From Bolinopsis microptera (taxonomy: Eukaryota > Ctenophora > Tentaculata > Lobata > Bolinopsidae), in NCBI RefSeq assembly GCF_026151205.1, contig NC_087072.1:20118103-20178102 (forward strand): 60,000 nucleotides of DNA, written 5' to 3'. Both the position numbers and the translations under genes were made by a program. The notes beneath the pieces were generated by a model. That model worked only from the letters and a program-made list of their open reading frames with translations, made no database searches and was not told where the DNA came from. Shown here one piece after another: positions 10,677 through 22,735 of this stretch. Within the stretch, counting starts at the first letter, position 1. Every line of letters begins with the position of its first letter.

Positions 10677-13600
10677 TCAAGAAGCAGTTGACCCCATTTT
10701 TCTTCTCAACGACCCCATTCCTTTCCTATTCCTATTGTTCTTATTGTCCAAATTAAAGGCATCCAGAAGATGCTTATCTTTTGCAACCAGTCTCTTTAAC
10801 CTCTGAACGAAATGTTCGCAGCTAGGATGCTGGTTTTGTTCCATAACTTGAATCCACTCCCTGGCCTGGAGAGGTTGTTTCATTTTCATTAGAGTGTCCG
10901 CTAGTTTCACAACCAAGTTCACGTAGTCCTCCTCCGTTTCTCCTCCGTTGTCACGATACAATCGGAGGTAGTTGGCTCCCTGTTCCGCGTTCTTCTGGTC
11001 GATGTAACACACTGCCAACCGGAAGTAGGTCATCACTTTCTCTCCTCCTGCAGATGCTGGGGTGTTATTTGTTAGAATCTCAATTATCAATATCATGACA
11101 TCAATTTGGTGCCCGATATGAGTACCGGAGCATTTAATTGAAAGTCTGATAACATCCTCGCAATTCAAGAAGGAGCTTAGCAACCACCATTTTATAATTT
11201 CTAATCCTAAAACTAACCAGAACATCTGCGGAGAGCCTCGTGTAGGTAGACAATAGCTAGATCTATCTTATGACAGAGCACCAGAACCTCCGTCAACAAC
11301 ATCAGCTGGGAAACGTCAAACGGGTCCAAAATACAAGCACACCTGAAAGTAAGAGTTGAAGTCAAACTACATTATATTATGTACTATGAATTAACTAAAC
11401 TGTGCTAATTATAGGATATAATCATCAACTTTACTCCTACTGGAGCGCATCACAACCTTTAAAAGCTTAACTCTCAAGCTACTTTCTGCTACGATCTATT
11501 TAAGGTCTGTTCTAGGTCTTCTTCTGACTTCAAATTTGTTACGAAGGAATGAAATTGGAATTTCAGATTGTAATGTGTATCTGAGAAACTTTATTCACGG
11601 TGGAATTCTATGGAGCTGTGTCGGCCTTCTTGGATGGTGCCGCATTGGCAAGCCGCTTTAGGCAAACCATTTGCATACAATATCTTTTCCGCAGAATCGA
11701 AGTACAACATCTCACTATACTCTTTCATAATACTCAAGTCACAAGTGTACACATGCATGGCTCGAATTTAAGAGCAGGATACTTTAGCTTGGCCACTCCC
11801 TCTTTCAAAATGGAATGAGACATCAGAATTAAACAATCTGATACTCATGAACTGGTCACTGTTATAGCTGATTCGCAGAATTTAAAAATTTACAGTCCAA
11901 ATAATCATAATGGTAGTAACCGTTTGATTATACTCGATGGGACTGGGAGCCTGTCACGATATTGTGCAATTTAAAGCTGTCATAATTTACTGGTTTACAG
12001 TCAGCTGAGCTTACAATGTTTCTACAACTTTTAAGAAATAGATTCCACCAAGTTCAAAACTGTTCATACACGGAAAACTACGTAAATCTATCATATTTTT
12101 CAATCTTATGAACAATTTAAGACAAATTATAACTTTTGTTCAGTCGAATTCTAGTCTCGAACGTAATTTCACTTAGATTTGATAGCGAAACTAGCGACGA
12201 GCCGGAAACTATAAACCGTCCGAACAGGACAGGTGTCAGACAAGGATCAGTCATGGAATGATTTGAGACAAGGGAGACCCACCAACCAGGACTAATAACT
12301 GGATTATACACGTGAATGAAGTAACCATGAAACTGGAATCAGTGCGATGTGCATTATTACCTCACGTTCTCGAACATTTCCATGATTTTTGGATCTATAG
12401 CTCCGTCCTCCTCGTTTAGATCTGACCCGTAGTCCGTGAAAACCTCGGATTCTTTGGGGGAACCTTTCCTCATTGCGGACATTTTCGATCGACCTAAAAT
12501 ATCGTTGTTATTGTTATGCATTTTCGCTTCTATATTCTATGCTATTTTGCAGAATTAGTTGAGTTCTAAGGTATCACAGAGCATTAATATCGTGGTTTAA
12601 CTTTAATTGCTTACTGGCGTCATCACTTATTATAAATATTCTCGGTCACTAACTAATGTGGGTTTTGTGCGTGGTTGGTAGTCAACAATAACATTAATTA
12701 CGATCTAGATCTCTCGAGTTCATGCAATGTTCATTAACAATAACTAACATCAGACAACAACAACACAGCTCCCTTCAAGGAAAAGGCTGTGTCACGTCTG
12801 TGTCAGGTCATTTGCTGACAGACAAAGGTAATTTAACGAGTCACCACTATAACCCACAAAAATAGTGCGGTATAATTAATGGATATAATATTTACGGATG
12901 TTTGTGCTGCGATAAAGGCTTCTAATATAGTTGTTGACTGGAAGGCATACTATTCAAGTATTCACTAGCTATTCTGGCGGGTGGGTCGTCCAGATAAATG
13001 TTTCGCCTTAATTGTAATATAGACCGTTGCACTTTGAAGATACCGAAAGTTAAACCGAAAATTTTAATGCACAGGGTAATTATTTGACCGTTATTTTATC
13101 ATTTGCTGCATTATATTAACCTCTCATCGAATTAATACAATTTTTTAATACTAAAGGTGTATCACCAAACAAGTTTTTAAACTTGCGGTGCAGACATTTG
13201 TTTACAAAGGGTAATTCGTTCCATTATCCCCATTACTTATTTATTATCCCGAATATCGATAATTTCTCAATATCATCGAATAAATAAGTATTATTTTCAA
13301 TTGTTTAGATGGAGGTGGTGTTAGTGAGTCTGGGAGTAGAACTATTACTTGTAATACGTATACCCCCAGAACTTGTACCACTTAACCATGCTTTTAGTAT
13401 TTATACAATATGGACTACAACTTTTACCCTACAAATGCCTCATGATAATAATGTCGTATATTTTTAATTCTCTTTGCTGTATTGTATAATGTACTATTTG
13501 TAAAAGTTTCAAATCAAATCAAATCATTACCGAAGGTGTACTGACCAAAACAATTTCTAAAACTTAATGGGGAAATTTAGGTATTATCAGTTTGCACTTT

Positions 13601-16174
13601 GCAGTATCGTTTCATTCATTTACTGTTTTTGTTAGTTTGATCTTCGTCCGAATATTCCCGAAAAAACCCATCTCGAGATTTTGGGTTTTTTTGTATCCTT
13701 CAATATATTTATTTTTACTGTCACAACACTCTCACATCGAGTTCAAGACACCAACCTGTCCCACTGAGTGCAGGATCCTCTCACTCATTATTATAAATAT
13801 TTCGTTCGTATTAATTGATGGTTTAGCACAGTCGGACAAGGTACCAACCTGAGTAGCAACTAGCTTGGTCTATACTCCGTACTGGAAGCAAAAGAGCTGA
13901 ACTCTGGTGTTTCGACTCGTGTCTCGTCTCTTCTAAGATTATCTGAGCAAGATAAAGGTTCGCTTTGACATTAGATTGTTATATTCTCAAATGTTAATGA
14001 TTTGTTTGTTTATATATAAGGTATATATAGTGAATATACCTTTCAAGCAATTACAGTAATTATCTGGTTTTTCAAGACATGCATTTATCACAAACAGGCA
14101 AATAAAATTCATCATATCTTACAATAAACGAACATTTAATTAATAATTCTGAAGCGAATCGTAACTACTACTGTAATGCCTGGACGTATATAAAGGCACA
14201 TAGGTATTGAAAACCAATTTTTGGGGCACAAAAACAAAATTTAAGGATCATAACACGTACAACCTAGCTAATAAGATGAGGTCCTTATTAAACTAATACT
14301 TAATAAGGTAGGTTACCTGAGGACCGTTAGGAGAGAGCTGAGTATCGTCTCCAGCGGAGGAAACAGCCTGGTTATCTAACAGACTCTGCTCCACCTCCCT
14401 CTCGTATATCTTCTTCTGGCACAGGGCCATCAGGTGGTGAGCTGCTGCTGACACGTGTCTCTGTAGGCTCCTGAGCAGGGGTCACGTGTCATGTGGTGGT
14501 CACGTGTGTAATTAATGATCATTGAGGACTGCTAAACCACGTGGTCCCTATTCCCCTAATGAGCCAGTAACGCTAGAGAAACTACAAACCTCTTAGCAAT
14601 ATCCATAGCGGCTTGATAAAACTGCAGGTTGTACAGTTCTTTTGCAATAAACAGACGAATTAGCGGACAACTTGACCCCTTATCAAAACTCTGCAGCTTG
14701 TCCTCCAGAACTGCTGTCTTTTCTCGGGGTAGAAAAGCTGACTTGGTTTCAATGATCCAGATAAGGTATTCTACAACTGGAATGCTGGGTTTTGACTCTG
14801 ATACGAAGTTTAGGGAGGAACTGTGGAAGTTGACATCTTTTGGGAAATGATAGGTTATCCTGAGAGGATATTTTGTGTGAAGGTTTTTAGAGCATCTCAA
14901 AATTTACATCGTGAAATATAATCTGTACTTAGATGTGCCCAAGAATAATTTAATAACTTAAAATCAGTTACAGCCATCCGAGGGTATATTAAGTTAATTT
15001 AAAATGAAATATACCTATTAATAACTAGTTACCCGTCTGCGAGATAAGAGAAGAGACTGTAGTAAAACCGAGATAAGACACACCCAGGGTAGATAGAAAG
15101 AGCTGTAGTCAGGTGATACATTGTCGCTTGACGGAGCCCTGGGGAGGGGTTATTCGGTAAATTGGACAAGGATTGTCGCTGTTTTGGTCAATAATTGCAT
15201 ATGGTGGTGTGTTATATCATAAAAAGCTGCTCTTACAAAAAGTGTCTACGAAAAGATGAAGGAAGTCTTGAAGATGTCCATAAATTGAGGCTCATACCCG
15301 AGTAGAAGTAGAAGAAAGCTATGTCAAGATGCGCCAGTGCGATGTATTTTCTCTTTACAATGTGATGCTTCTTCAACCAGATATTAATACGATTTTCCAA
15401 ATCATTTTTCTCTTCTCTCCTCCCCTAAGAAATGAAGAATCTAGTCTAGTTTTACTCTTACAGTCATACATGTCACATCCGGATATAAACAAATTCTTAC
15501 ACGTTTTAATACATTTAAATAAGTTTAAATACCACTTAGTTTAAAACATTTGTCACCTTCCTCCATGTCATTGACATGGCCCGACAATAAATTTTGTCCT
15601 TAAAAGTGTCTGATATTCTCACGGTAGCACACAAATGTTAAAACACTGACCGCTTGTTCTGCCTGGTGCGCTAAGTCGGATGTAGCGACTATGTTAAACG
15701 GATCCAGTCGGAGCACCGTCCTGTAGTATTCAGTAGATTCTGCTTCCGATCCTTTTAAGTGAGCTATGTAACCTGGGGAAAATCTTTGATAGACCAGGGT
15801 GCAAAACAAGCTACGCAAGAACCAATGAATTTCTAACAAACTCTTTCGATAGGATTAAATTCTAATTTCTAATCACCAAGTAAATTCCAAACGGGAGATT
15901 GAAACTCAGCAGGGAGGGCGGGTAACAAGAAGTTTACTCTGTGAACTATTGATGTGATCTGCTCGTCAGAGAGCCTCAAGTTTATCCCAAAGTGGGAGGG
16001 GTACCCATGTAACCCGGGAAACTTGTCCACTTTGGCGCTGTCAGTGTCCTTCGAAAAGAGTAAATCAAGCGAGCGGCTGCTGTCCACTTTGAACATATTA
16101 TCAAACCAATGGTAGCTACTAATGGAGTTTGTTGTTATGTTGGTTTGAGAAGAGGGACTCACGGTTCCACTCAA
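10677..16174 (-). CDS. IFIT/TTC22-like tetratricopeptide-repeat protein, nine exons
   Basis: Exons in order of transcription: 16174-15877, 15772-15647, 15138-15033, 14859-14590, 14470-14317, 13942-13849, 12493-12361, 11342-11218 and 11056-10677 (TGA). Phases agree at every junction and all introns are GT/AG. The total is about 560 codons, close to the length of vertebrate TTC22. Exons 1-2 give SPVWNLLGYIAHLKGSEAES, like the 'NLLAYVKHLKG' helix of IFIT and TTC22 proteins; exon 9 gives TPR-like YFRLAVCYIDQKNAEQGANY and a basic tail (GMGSLRRKMGSTAS). The middle (exons 5-7) is acidic and Ser-rich, likely a linker. TPR arrays bind protein or RNA; the substrate is unknown. Weak points: the first exon has no ATG near its 5' end (open to about 16203, where a TAA lies upstream), so another exon or a later Met is possible; and exon 2 uses a weak donor (A|gtgttt) while a better one 4 bp earlier breaks the frame. 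The IFIT/TTC22 assignment is by eye. Confidence 0.82.
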
Positions 16175-16203
16175 AATGCAATCATCGATAATGGTTCGAG
16201 GAT

Positions 16204-16900
16204 TTTAAGCTTTTAAGTAGGGACCGAAATGTATTCCATGCGAATTGCGAGGTTCATCAATTCGAGCCAGTGCCACAAAAGTAGGCCCAAAGTAAATTGG
16301 ATAAGCAGATTGAAAGTAACTATAATTATATGCATGCTTCATCAAGCAATTCAAAGAGCAACAGCATGATTACGACAACAAAATTACTCCTAATTTATAA
16401 TTTTAAAGCATAACAAGCTCAATTGTTGCCAGCCTACATTTAATAATATCCACACCTGCACAGTTGCAGATATTGCCAACATATTATAATCGATAGAACA
16501 ATTACGCAAGATCCGTATCGTAACATCAGCAGAGCATTAATGAGCAACAAACTTATTAAAAAGCAATCGAAAACATTTCAAGCTGCCAAACAGGATTCCA
16601 GCCTGGTCACATGGTCGTACTTGCGAACAGTCGGAGAATGCTTCACATGTTAACAGGTGTACGAGCTGAACTGCTGAAGAGTGCGGTAAAGCTTGTTATC
16701 GAGAGTTGCGTTCTTATCAGGTGCTCCAATACAAGGAGGATGTCTCCAGAGAGTTCCGCGTGTAGTTGACTAAGGAAATGCGACCACAGTTCGTTTAGCG
16801 AGCCGTGTCACTAGCAGCGACAACGTTTTAATTTTAAACACTAAACCGAGAGTGCTTGCTGGATCTTTTCGATTTTCGACGTATATGTCAAGTGGCATTC
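16204..16900. other. Upstream region of the TPR gene, with a coding-like stretch on both strands
   Basis: At 16640-16800 the minus strand reads ELWSHFLSQLHAELSGDILL in an open frame without ATG, and the plus strand also has a short open frame. A first exon of the TPR gene is possible, but no donor gives the phase the next exon needs. Unresolved. Confidence 0.25.
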
Positions 16901-19900
16901 AATAAACATTTGTTCTGATTGAGCGCTGTATTTCTTTTTAAAAGATCAAAGTTTTATGCACATTTTATATATTTTATACTCAGCATGAGTTAAACTTTGC
17001 ACTACAAATTTAATAATACAACAGAGAGTAACACAAGATAAAACGACGATTTGAGGTTGGTAAAGTATAAACAAGAGAAGAGAAGCGTGATCATGATGGA
17101 ACAACTCAGCTAGAAGACAAGATTAGGTCTGACATGAATGATACCCCCGTTACCATGGCTACAAATTAAGCAACACTTCGTTAAAATTATGAGCAGAGCC
17201 TTGATCTTAGAATGACAAATGAAAATTCATTTAACTCATGAACATGTACGGATTTTCATTTCATTCATGCGAAAGATAATCCGTTGAAGCAGGGCCAGAG
17301 GAATTCAGCAGGGCCGAAGGAATTCAATCTAATTGATAAATTATCAAAAGGAGATTATATGAATTGGAACGGCTGACGTCAAGACGAAACAGGGATCCAA
17401 TAAAAAGAGACAATTGGCGACAAACAATTTGATCAATTGATATAAAAGTAGAGGACCGTACCATTACTGAGTTGATATCACATTACTGCCAGGGACCAGG
17501 GGGAGAGTTAACCAACTTTACTAGAATTAGTGAACAGTTGGACTACCATTTTGGAGACCATGGTGATTGGTGATTGGGGGTGTACCATGTGACTTGGGGG
17601 AATTGGTTGAAATTGAATTGTTTTGGGGTGTAAATTTTACAAAAATGTTGAACTGTGCCGTGGTCGAGTGGTCCCGTTGAGGTGCAAAAGAATGCTGGTA
17701 AAACACATAAAAGTTCCTTTTCGAGAAAATTCTTATGATAATAGAATTCATTCTGGAACATTCGTACTTTCAAGTTTCAACCAGAATTGTAATTCTTGGT
17801 GCGAGGTAGACACTCGATTTCCATTGTTCGTCAAATTTGACTACGGCAAGTATGCACGTATGGGAAATTTGGTAAACTGTCGACAAACAATTAATTTTGC
17901 TTTTGGTGTATATTGCTGAAGTAAAAGCTAGCAGAAAGATGATTAAGTAAAAGTAAAGGTTAAATCAATTTCAAAATTTCATTATCATGGTTATTTTATC
18001 TTTTTTCATTAAGAAATTGGTTCATTTGATTCAATTTGACATCTTGTGATCTTGTGACCTGTGAGACCTGTGAGAATAATTTCACCTGGTCACTACTCAC
18101 TATTAGTATTCTAAATTAATCATCTTACCTCTCAAATAATATCTCCAGAAATCGTGATCAACATAATATTCATATTATTGTGGGATATCGCGTCTCCTTG
18201 TCTCGTTGTTTCTGGACAGCTCCTTTTGTCCCAGGCACTGGTCGTTTTTGTTTTCCTCCATTACTCTATATCTAGCATGTATCTGGTATCTAGCGTGTAT
18301 CTGAAAATGGAGAGTCGTTGTATAAAGGCTAGAATAGGATAATACAATTGTTGCATATTCGAGCATATTATCGTTTGTACAATATGTTATAGTATATCTT
18401 GTCTATGCATCTTCATTTGATATTTAATTCATGCCTCATGATCCTGTAACAAACTCGGTGAACTTAAATTATACAGACTAGTCGTATACAGGCAAAAAGC
18501 ACCTAATTAATAATTGATTATGTACTAAAATACTGTTATTTATTACTAATTATTACTAATTAGTTACATTACTTAGGTATACTATTGTCACATGAACAGT
18601 GTGGGGGCCAAATTCTAAATATTTTTTTGGCACTTCGCGCCAAAGCCTGAATTTCGCGATTTTTCACGTTTGCTGCGACAAATCGCGATTTTGTCAGATC
18701 CTTGCCTCGCGATTTTTTCAGTTCTCCGTGTCAAATTGCGCATTTTCCTTTTAATCTGAGAACGAAATTCGCGCATTTTCATTCAAGTTCAAATCTGTGA
18801 GCCAAATATCACGTTTTCTATAATTAGTGTATGAAACCAATCACATCCACAACCTTGCAAATGTCGGTGACGGTACGGACTTCGAAAACCGAAAAAAAAA
18901 CTTTGAAAAATTTTGACTTAGAAAATTTTCGGTCCGAGTCATTCTCGATACGTACCTAGCTCTGAAAGCAGAGCTCCCGCTTCTGAGCTCGTATTATGAA
19001 GGGGAGGCCTGCCTTCCGAGATCGCATTACAAAGGGGAACCCTCGAGTCCAAAATCGTATTTCGAAGGGTAGGTGCGGACTTCGAAAACCGAAAAACATA
19101 TTTTCGGCTCATAATGATCAGGGTAGCATAAAAAATGAACAATAGTAGTTACCAGAAAAACTTAGAAAAATGTTGACTTACAAATTTTCGGTTAAAAAAA
19201 CCGAAAAAATATATTTTTCCCAAAAATGTTTAGAAACCTAAATAAAAAAGTTGGCCCTTCTTGGCCCCTTGCCCAGATTTTATGGGGGGGGGGGGGGGGG
19301 GGGGGGGGGGGTTTGATGCTAATTGCTAGTCTGAAAACATTTTTGCACTTGGTGGGTAGGAACACCGGAGCATGGCTTTCGACAGAAGTACTTAATGTAG
19401 ACAATGAAAAAAGACAAACATTATGTATGAACGTGTATAAAAAGAGTAATATCGACGTATCGGCATTTTTGGCCCTTTTCTAAGATTTCATTTTGTCCAC
19501 CTTAACTAGATCTGTCGAAAGCAGTGATGCTCCTTACCGAATATAGCAATATTACAGCAACTCACGCTCGACCTTTGTTTTCTGAGAAAACAGTTTTCAA
19601 TGTTGCTCATTTGATTCATTTCATTAATTTTGAACTACGATGTTAACAAATTCAACATAACACTATTTTAGCAAATCCTGTTGCTTTTGTAAACTTTACG
19701 TCGGCGGTTGCCTGTAATGATTTACGACCAACATAGATATCAAGCACGCATTTAATGTGATGTATCGATTTTTAAACCAATGTTATTCTAATATCAGCTT
19801 TAAATATACTTCTGTTGCATTTTCTAGCTTCTAGTCGCTGCTCATGACCGATGGTTACACATCTATGATCTAGACTCTAGAGCTTGGTCAGAATCACGTT

Positions 19901-20880
19901 AAGATTTTAGTTAAAAGGTCATATTCTTATCAGAGCCGAGTACAATAGGTCGGACTGGTGGTTAAGGAGGACTGAGGAGGGGTAACAATCGTGTGAATTC
20001 TCCTTATATGTTTATGGATATCAGCAGGTAGCAAAACTAATTGTATCATTTGATTTGATTAATACGGCGGAGTAATAATCAGAATTCCTATAGACCACTT
20101 ATCATGGTGCCGTGATATAACCGAAGGAGCACCAATCTTAGAATCATGGGGGAGTGCGTGACGTCATAAGGTGGAGCACCACTCTGAGGTGGAAGAGTGA
20201 TCATAATCACGAGTAAGTTGGGTGGAGGTAGAGTTATAGTTCATAATAATCCTCTGCCTCATATTACAGAGTTGTCTGAAGATTATTAGCTAAGTTGTAG
20301 TGAACGGTACATCAAATATTGTGAGGCTACCCTCCAGGGGTGCTCGCATGTTCAAGAGCAATTTTAACTCAAACTTTGTGAGAGGTACTAAATACATTTC
20401 GCGTTTTTTTTCGATTACAAGCATAATTAACTTGTCCACTATGTGGACCGTCAATTGTGGCAGTCGGTTCTAATAAAACGTGAAAACCCAGAAATAAATA
20501 CTCAATTGTCTGAGTCCGTAAATGAAGGTGATTGGATAAAATATACTTGGAAGTTAATGTAATATTGAATTTGAACTTATTAACCTAGATAATTTTTGAT
20601 TACTCAGTTTTATGAAGGAGCTTAGGAGCTATCTTGGTAAAATGTTTGTAGTACTATGAGGAATTGTTCACGGCTTGTTGCGGTGTGGTTTCTTTTAGCT
20701 GTTATATTTTATGTTTCTTTTGGAAAACATTTGTGATCGTTGTTGGGTTTCAAGATGTTATAATTTTTTTATTTTATTTTATTTTATTTTTTATTTTATT
20801 TTTTTATTTTTATTTTTTTTGTTGTTGTTATATTTCGTAGTATTAATAGATTATTTTAAAATTGTATCTTTGCAGCTATG
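16901..20880. other. Non-coding region with old repeats and homopolymers
   Basis: No supported gene. 18600-18790 has a degenerate repeat of the type ttcgcgattttt, probably an old transposon remnant. 18880-19210 repeats ggacttcgaaaaccgaaaaa. A run of 28 G lies at 19284-19311, and frames crossing it are artefacts. 20760-20822 is T/A low complexity. Confidence 0.45.
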
Positions 20881-20995
20881 TAAGTTTTCAGTACGTCCTG
20901 TTTATGACAAAGGCATGTAGCCGAAACGTCGACAAAGAATTATGTTTTAACACACTGAGTGGAGACTCTCATTTCGTCAACTACAATTAAAAATA
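20881..20995 (+). mobile_element. Penelope-type terminal remnant with degenerate hammerhead-ribozyme motif
   Basis: The stretch tttatgacaaaggc, then atgtagccgaaacgtcgac (20901-20933) matches the layout of hammerhead motifs known from Penelope-like elements: a UGA-type core, a short stem II (GGC 20912-20914 with GCC 20920-20922), then the conserved GAAAC and GUC. The first core reads UGACAA rather than UGANGA, so activity is doubtful. No Penelope ORF lies beside it, so this is a solo remnant. Confidence 0.5.
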
Positions 20996-21150
20996 AATAA
21001 TTAACTATGGTTAAAAGAAGATTATGTGCTTATTTTTATATGGCAAGATATTGTTGGGCCAATTATTCAACTACCACCTGAACTTCTCATAATTGAAACA
21101 TACAAACTTACAAAGTTATAAGGATGAATAAAATACGTAGTAAATTTATT

Positions 21151-21167
21151 GTAGGTTTACAACCTAC
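21151..21167. repeat. Solo palindromic terminus gtaggtttacaacctac
   Basis: Perfect palindrome around TAC, identical in type to both ends of the 4039-5138 element. No partner end was seen nearby. Confidence 0.6.
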
Positions 21168-21470
21168 CGAGCTGTGTCTCGTTTCCACTTTGCCAGGTCT
21201 AATATCTGAAACAAAATATTTATCAGTATCATCCGTAGATAAGTTGGTGTTGTTTTAAATTTGGATAGATGAGTTTCGGTGCGTTCAACGGTTCAACATG
21301 GTGTTGCGAAGGAAAGTCCCGTGTTATTATAATGATGTCATAGTTGTGCAATGCGAATTATTGTGATTTATTATTGATTATTTTTAATCAGTTTATTCAC
21401 CATTCTATAACATATCAGTAGCAGAACTCGGCGGGATTTTAATTGTAATAAGCGTTGCTTCTATGGGGCA

Positions 21471-21548
21471 AGTTACCACAAATGGGATTTTCTGACCGAT
21501 CAATTAGCGATTTTAAGCGACAATCAGACAATCCCATTTGTGGTAACT
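21471..21548. repeat. Short hairpin element (78 bp)
   Basis: The arms agttaccacaaatgggatt and aatcccatttgtggtaact enclose a loop of about 28 bp, with one mismatch in the extended stem. Non-coding; a small foldback or MITE relic is likely. Confidence 0.8.
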
Positions 21549-21683
21549 TTTATGGTACTAAAGACCACCAGCGCCCAGTATTTGGATCGTGGGTGTCACA
21601 ATTATAGTTAGTTGCGGCTAAAAATTTGAATTCAGCATCTCTGAAGATTTCCGTGGCCAGATTGAGATATTATTTAAAGCACT

Positions 21684-21856
21684 GCAAACACTGGTAAACA
21701 CTGGTAAACACTGGTAAACACTGGTAAACACTGGTAAACACTGGTAAACACTGGTAAACACTGGTAAACACTGGTAAACACTGGTAAACACTGGTAAACA
21801 CTGGTAAACACTGGTAAACACTGGTAAACACTGGTAAACACTGGTAAACACTGGTA
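21684..21856. repeat. 10-bp minisatellite (CTGGTAAACA)n, about 17 copies
   Basis: Units repeat without visible variation. Because three units equal ten codons, several frames stay open across it (for example 21618-21851 minus); these are artefacts of the repeat, not genes. Confidence 0.97.
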
Positions 21857-22252
21857 ATTACTAAACATAAGCATTATTTATTATTAAGGTACGATGTCAC
21901 TACGCTTGGATAAGTTGTAGCAAAAATATGATTGTCAGAACTCTAGAATTTAGGTAGGCAGGTAAATATCAGGAATTAGTGCTACATTCAGTACTATAAG
22001 TATATTTAGTACTAATTTTAGTACTAAGTGTTTGCTACTATAGTATTTAGTGCTTTATACCCAGATTCTAGGTATCAGTCCAAACGTAACTATAAATAGC
22101 TGTTCTAAAGATCACAATTTGGTCGATTATAAAACATAACTCCCAAAGTAACGGCTTATTGGACACTGGTAATTGGTTAAAGTACGTTCTCATGGAAAAC
22201 TTTCATTATTGTGTTAAATAATAAATATAATAAATAAACCATTGAAGATTAA

Positions 22253-22331
22253 TTTCCCTGGACCTGGTTGATAATTTAAACTCGACCATATAATATGGTC
22301 GAGTTTAAATTATCAACACAGTCCAGGGAAA
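22253..22331. mobile_element. 79-bp hairpin element flanked by TAA duplication (Harbinger-like)
   Basis: TTTCCCTGG and CCAGGGAAA form the ends, and most of the arms (tgataatttaaactcgacca and its inverse) pair. The 3-bp sequence TAA flanks both sides (22250-22252 and 22332-22334), the target size used by PIF/Harbinger elements. The superfamily is inferred only from the flank. Confidence 0.6.
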
Positions 22332-22735
22332 TAAATTTTAAATGCGTTATATATATATATATTATATATATCATAAAGCGTTTATTGTTTGACTTTGTCC
22401 ATCACATCTGGAGGGGGTTCCTGAAACCTATAAATGACACGATAGTTTGAAGTAACAGAAGCTTTCGAAAACATGTGTTAATAGTCTTCAGCTTAATATG
22501 ATTTCCGAACACTACTAACTACAAAAGTACAGTGAAATTTAGCGAACATTTCAGTGGTTTCCGCCCGTTTCACATTTTTTCACTCCTATGGAATTTACAC
22601 TTCCTGCATACTTCCAGAATTATTTTTAGTCTTGGCTTTTTAGTTCTGCGAAATTCAATAATTATTCTCTGATTTAAGCCCTGGCAGTTTTAATACTTTC
22701 AACACTACTATATAACAAATAATTTGAGTTCAGGG

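Noticed and set aside
17527-17919. Overlapping frames on both strands near 17.5-17.9 kb
   Set aside because: Three frames on two strands of similar length, none with a recognisable motif or splice sites that join.
19192-19483. Frames with poly-Gly or poly-Pro
   Set aside because: They cross a run of 28 G; no other support.
21618-21874. Repetitive frames across the 10-bp array
   Set aside because: Artefact of a 10-bp minisatellite.
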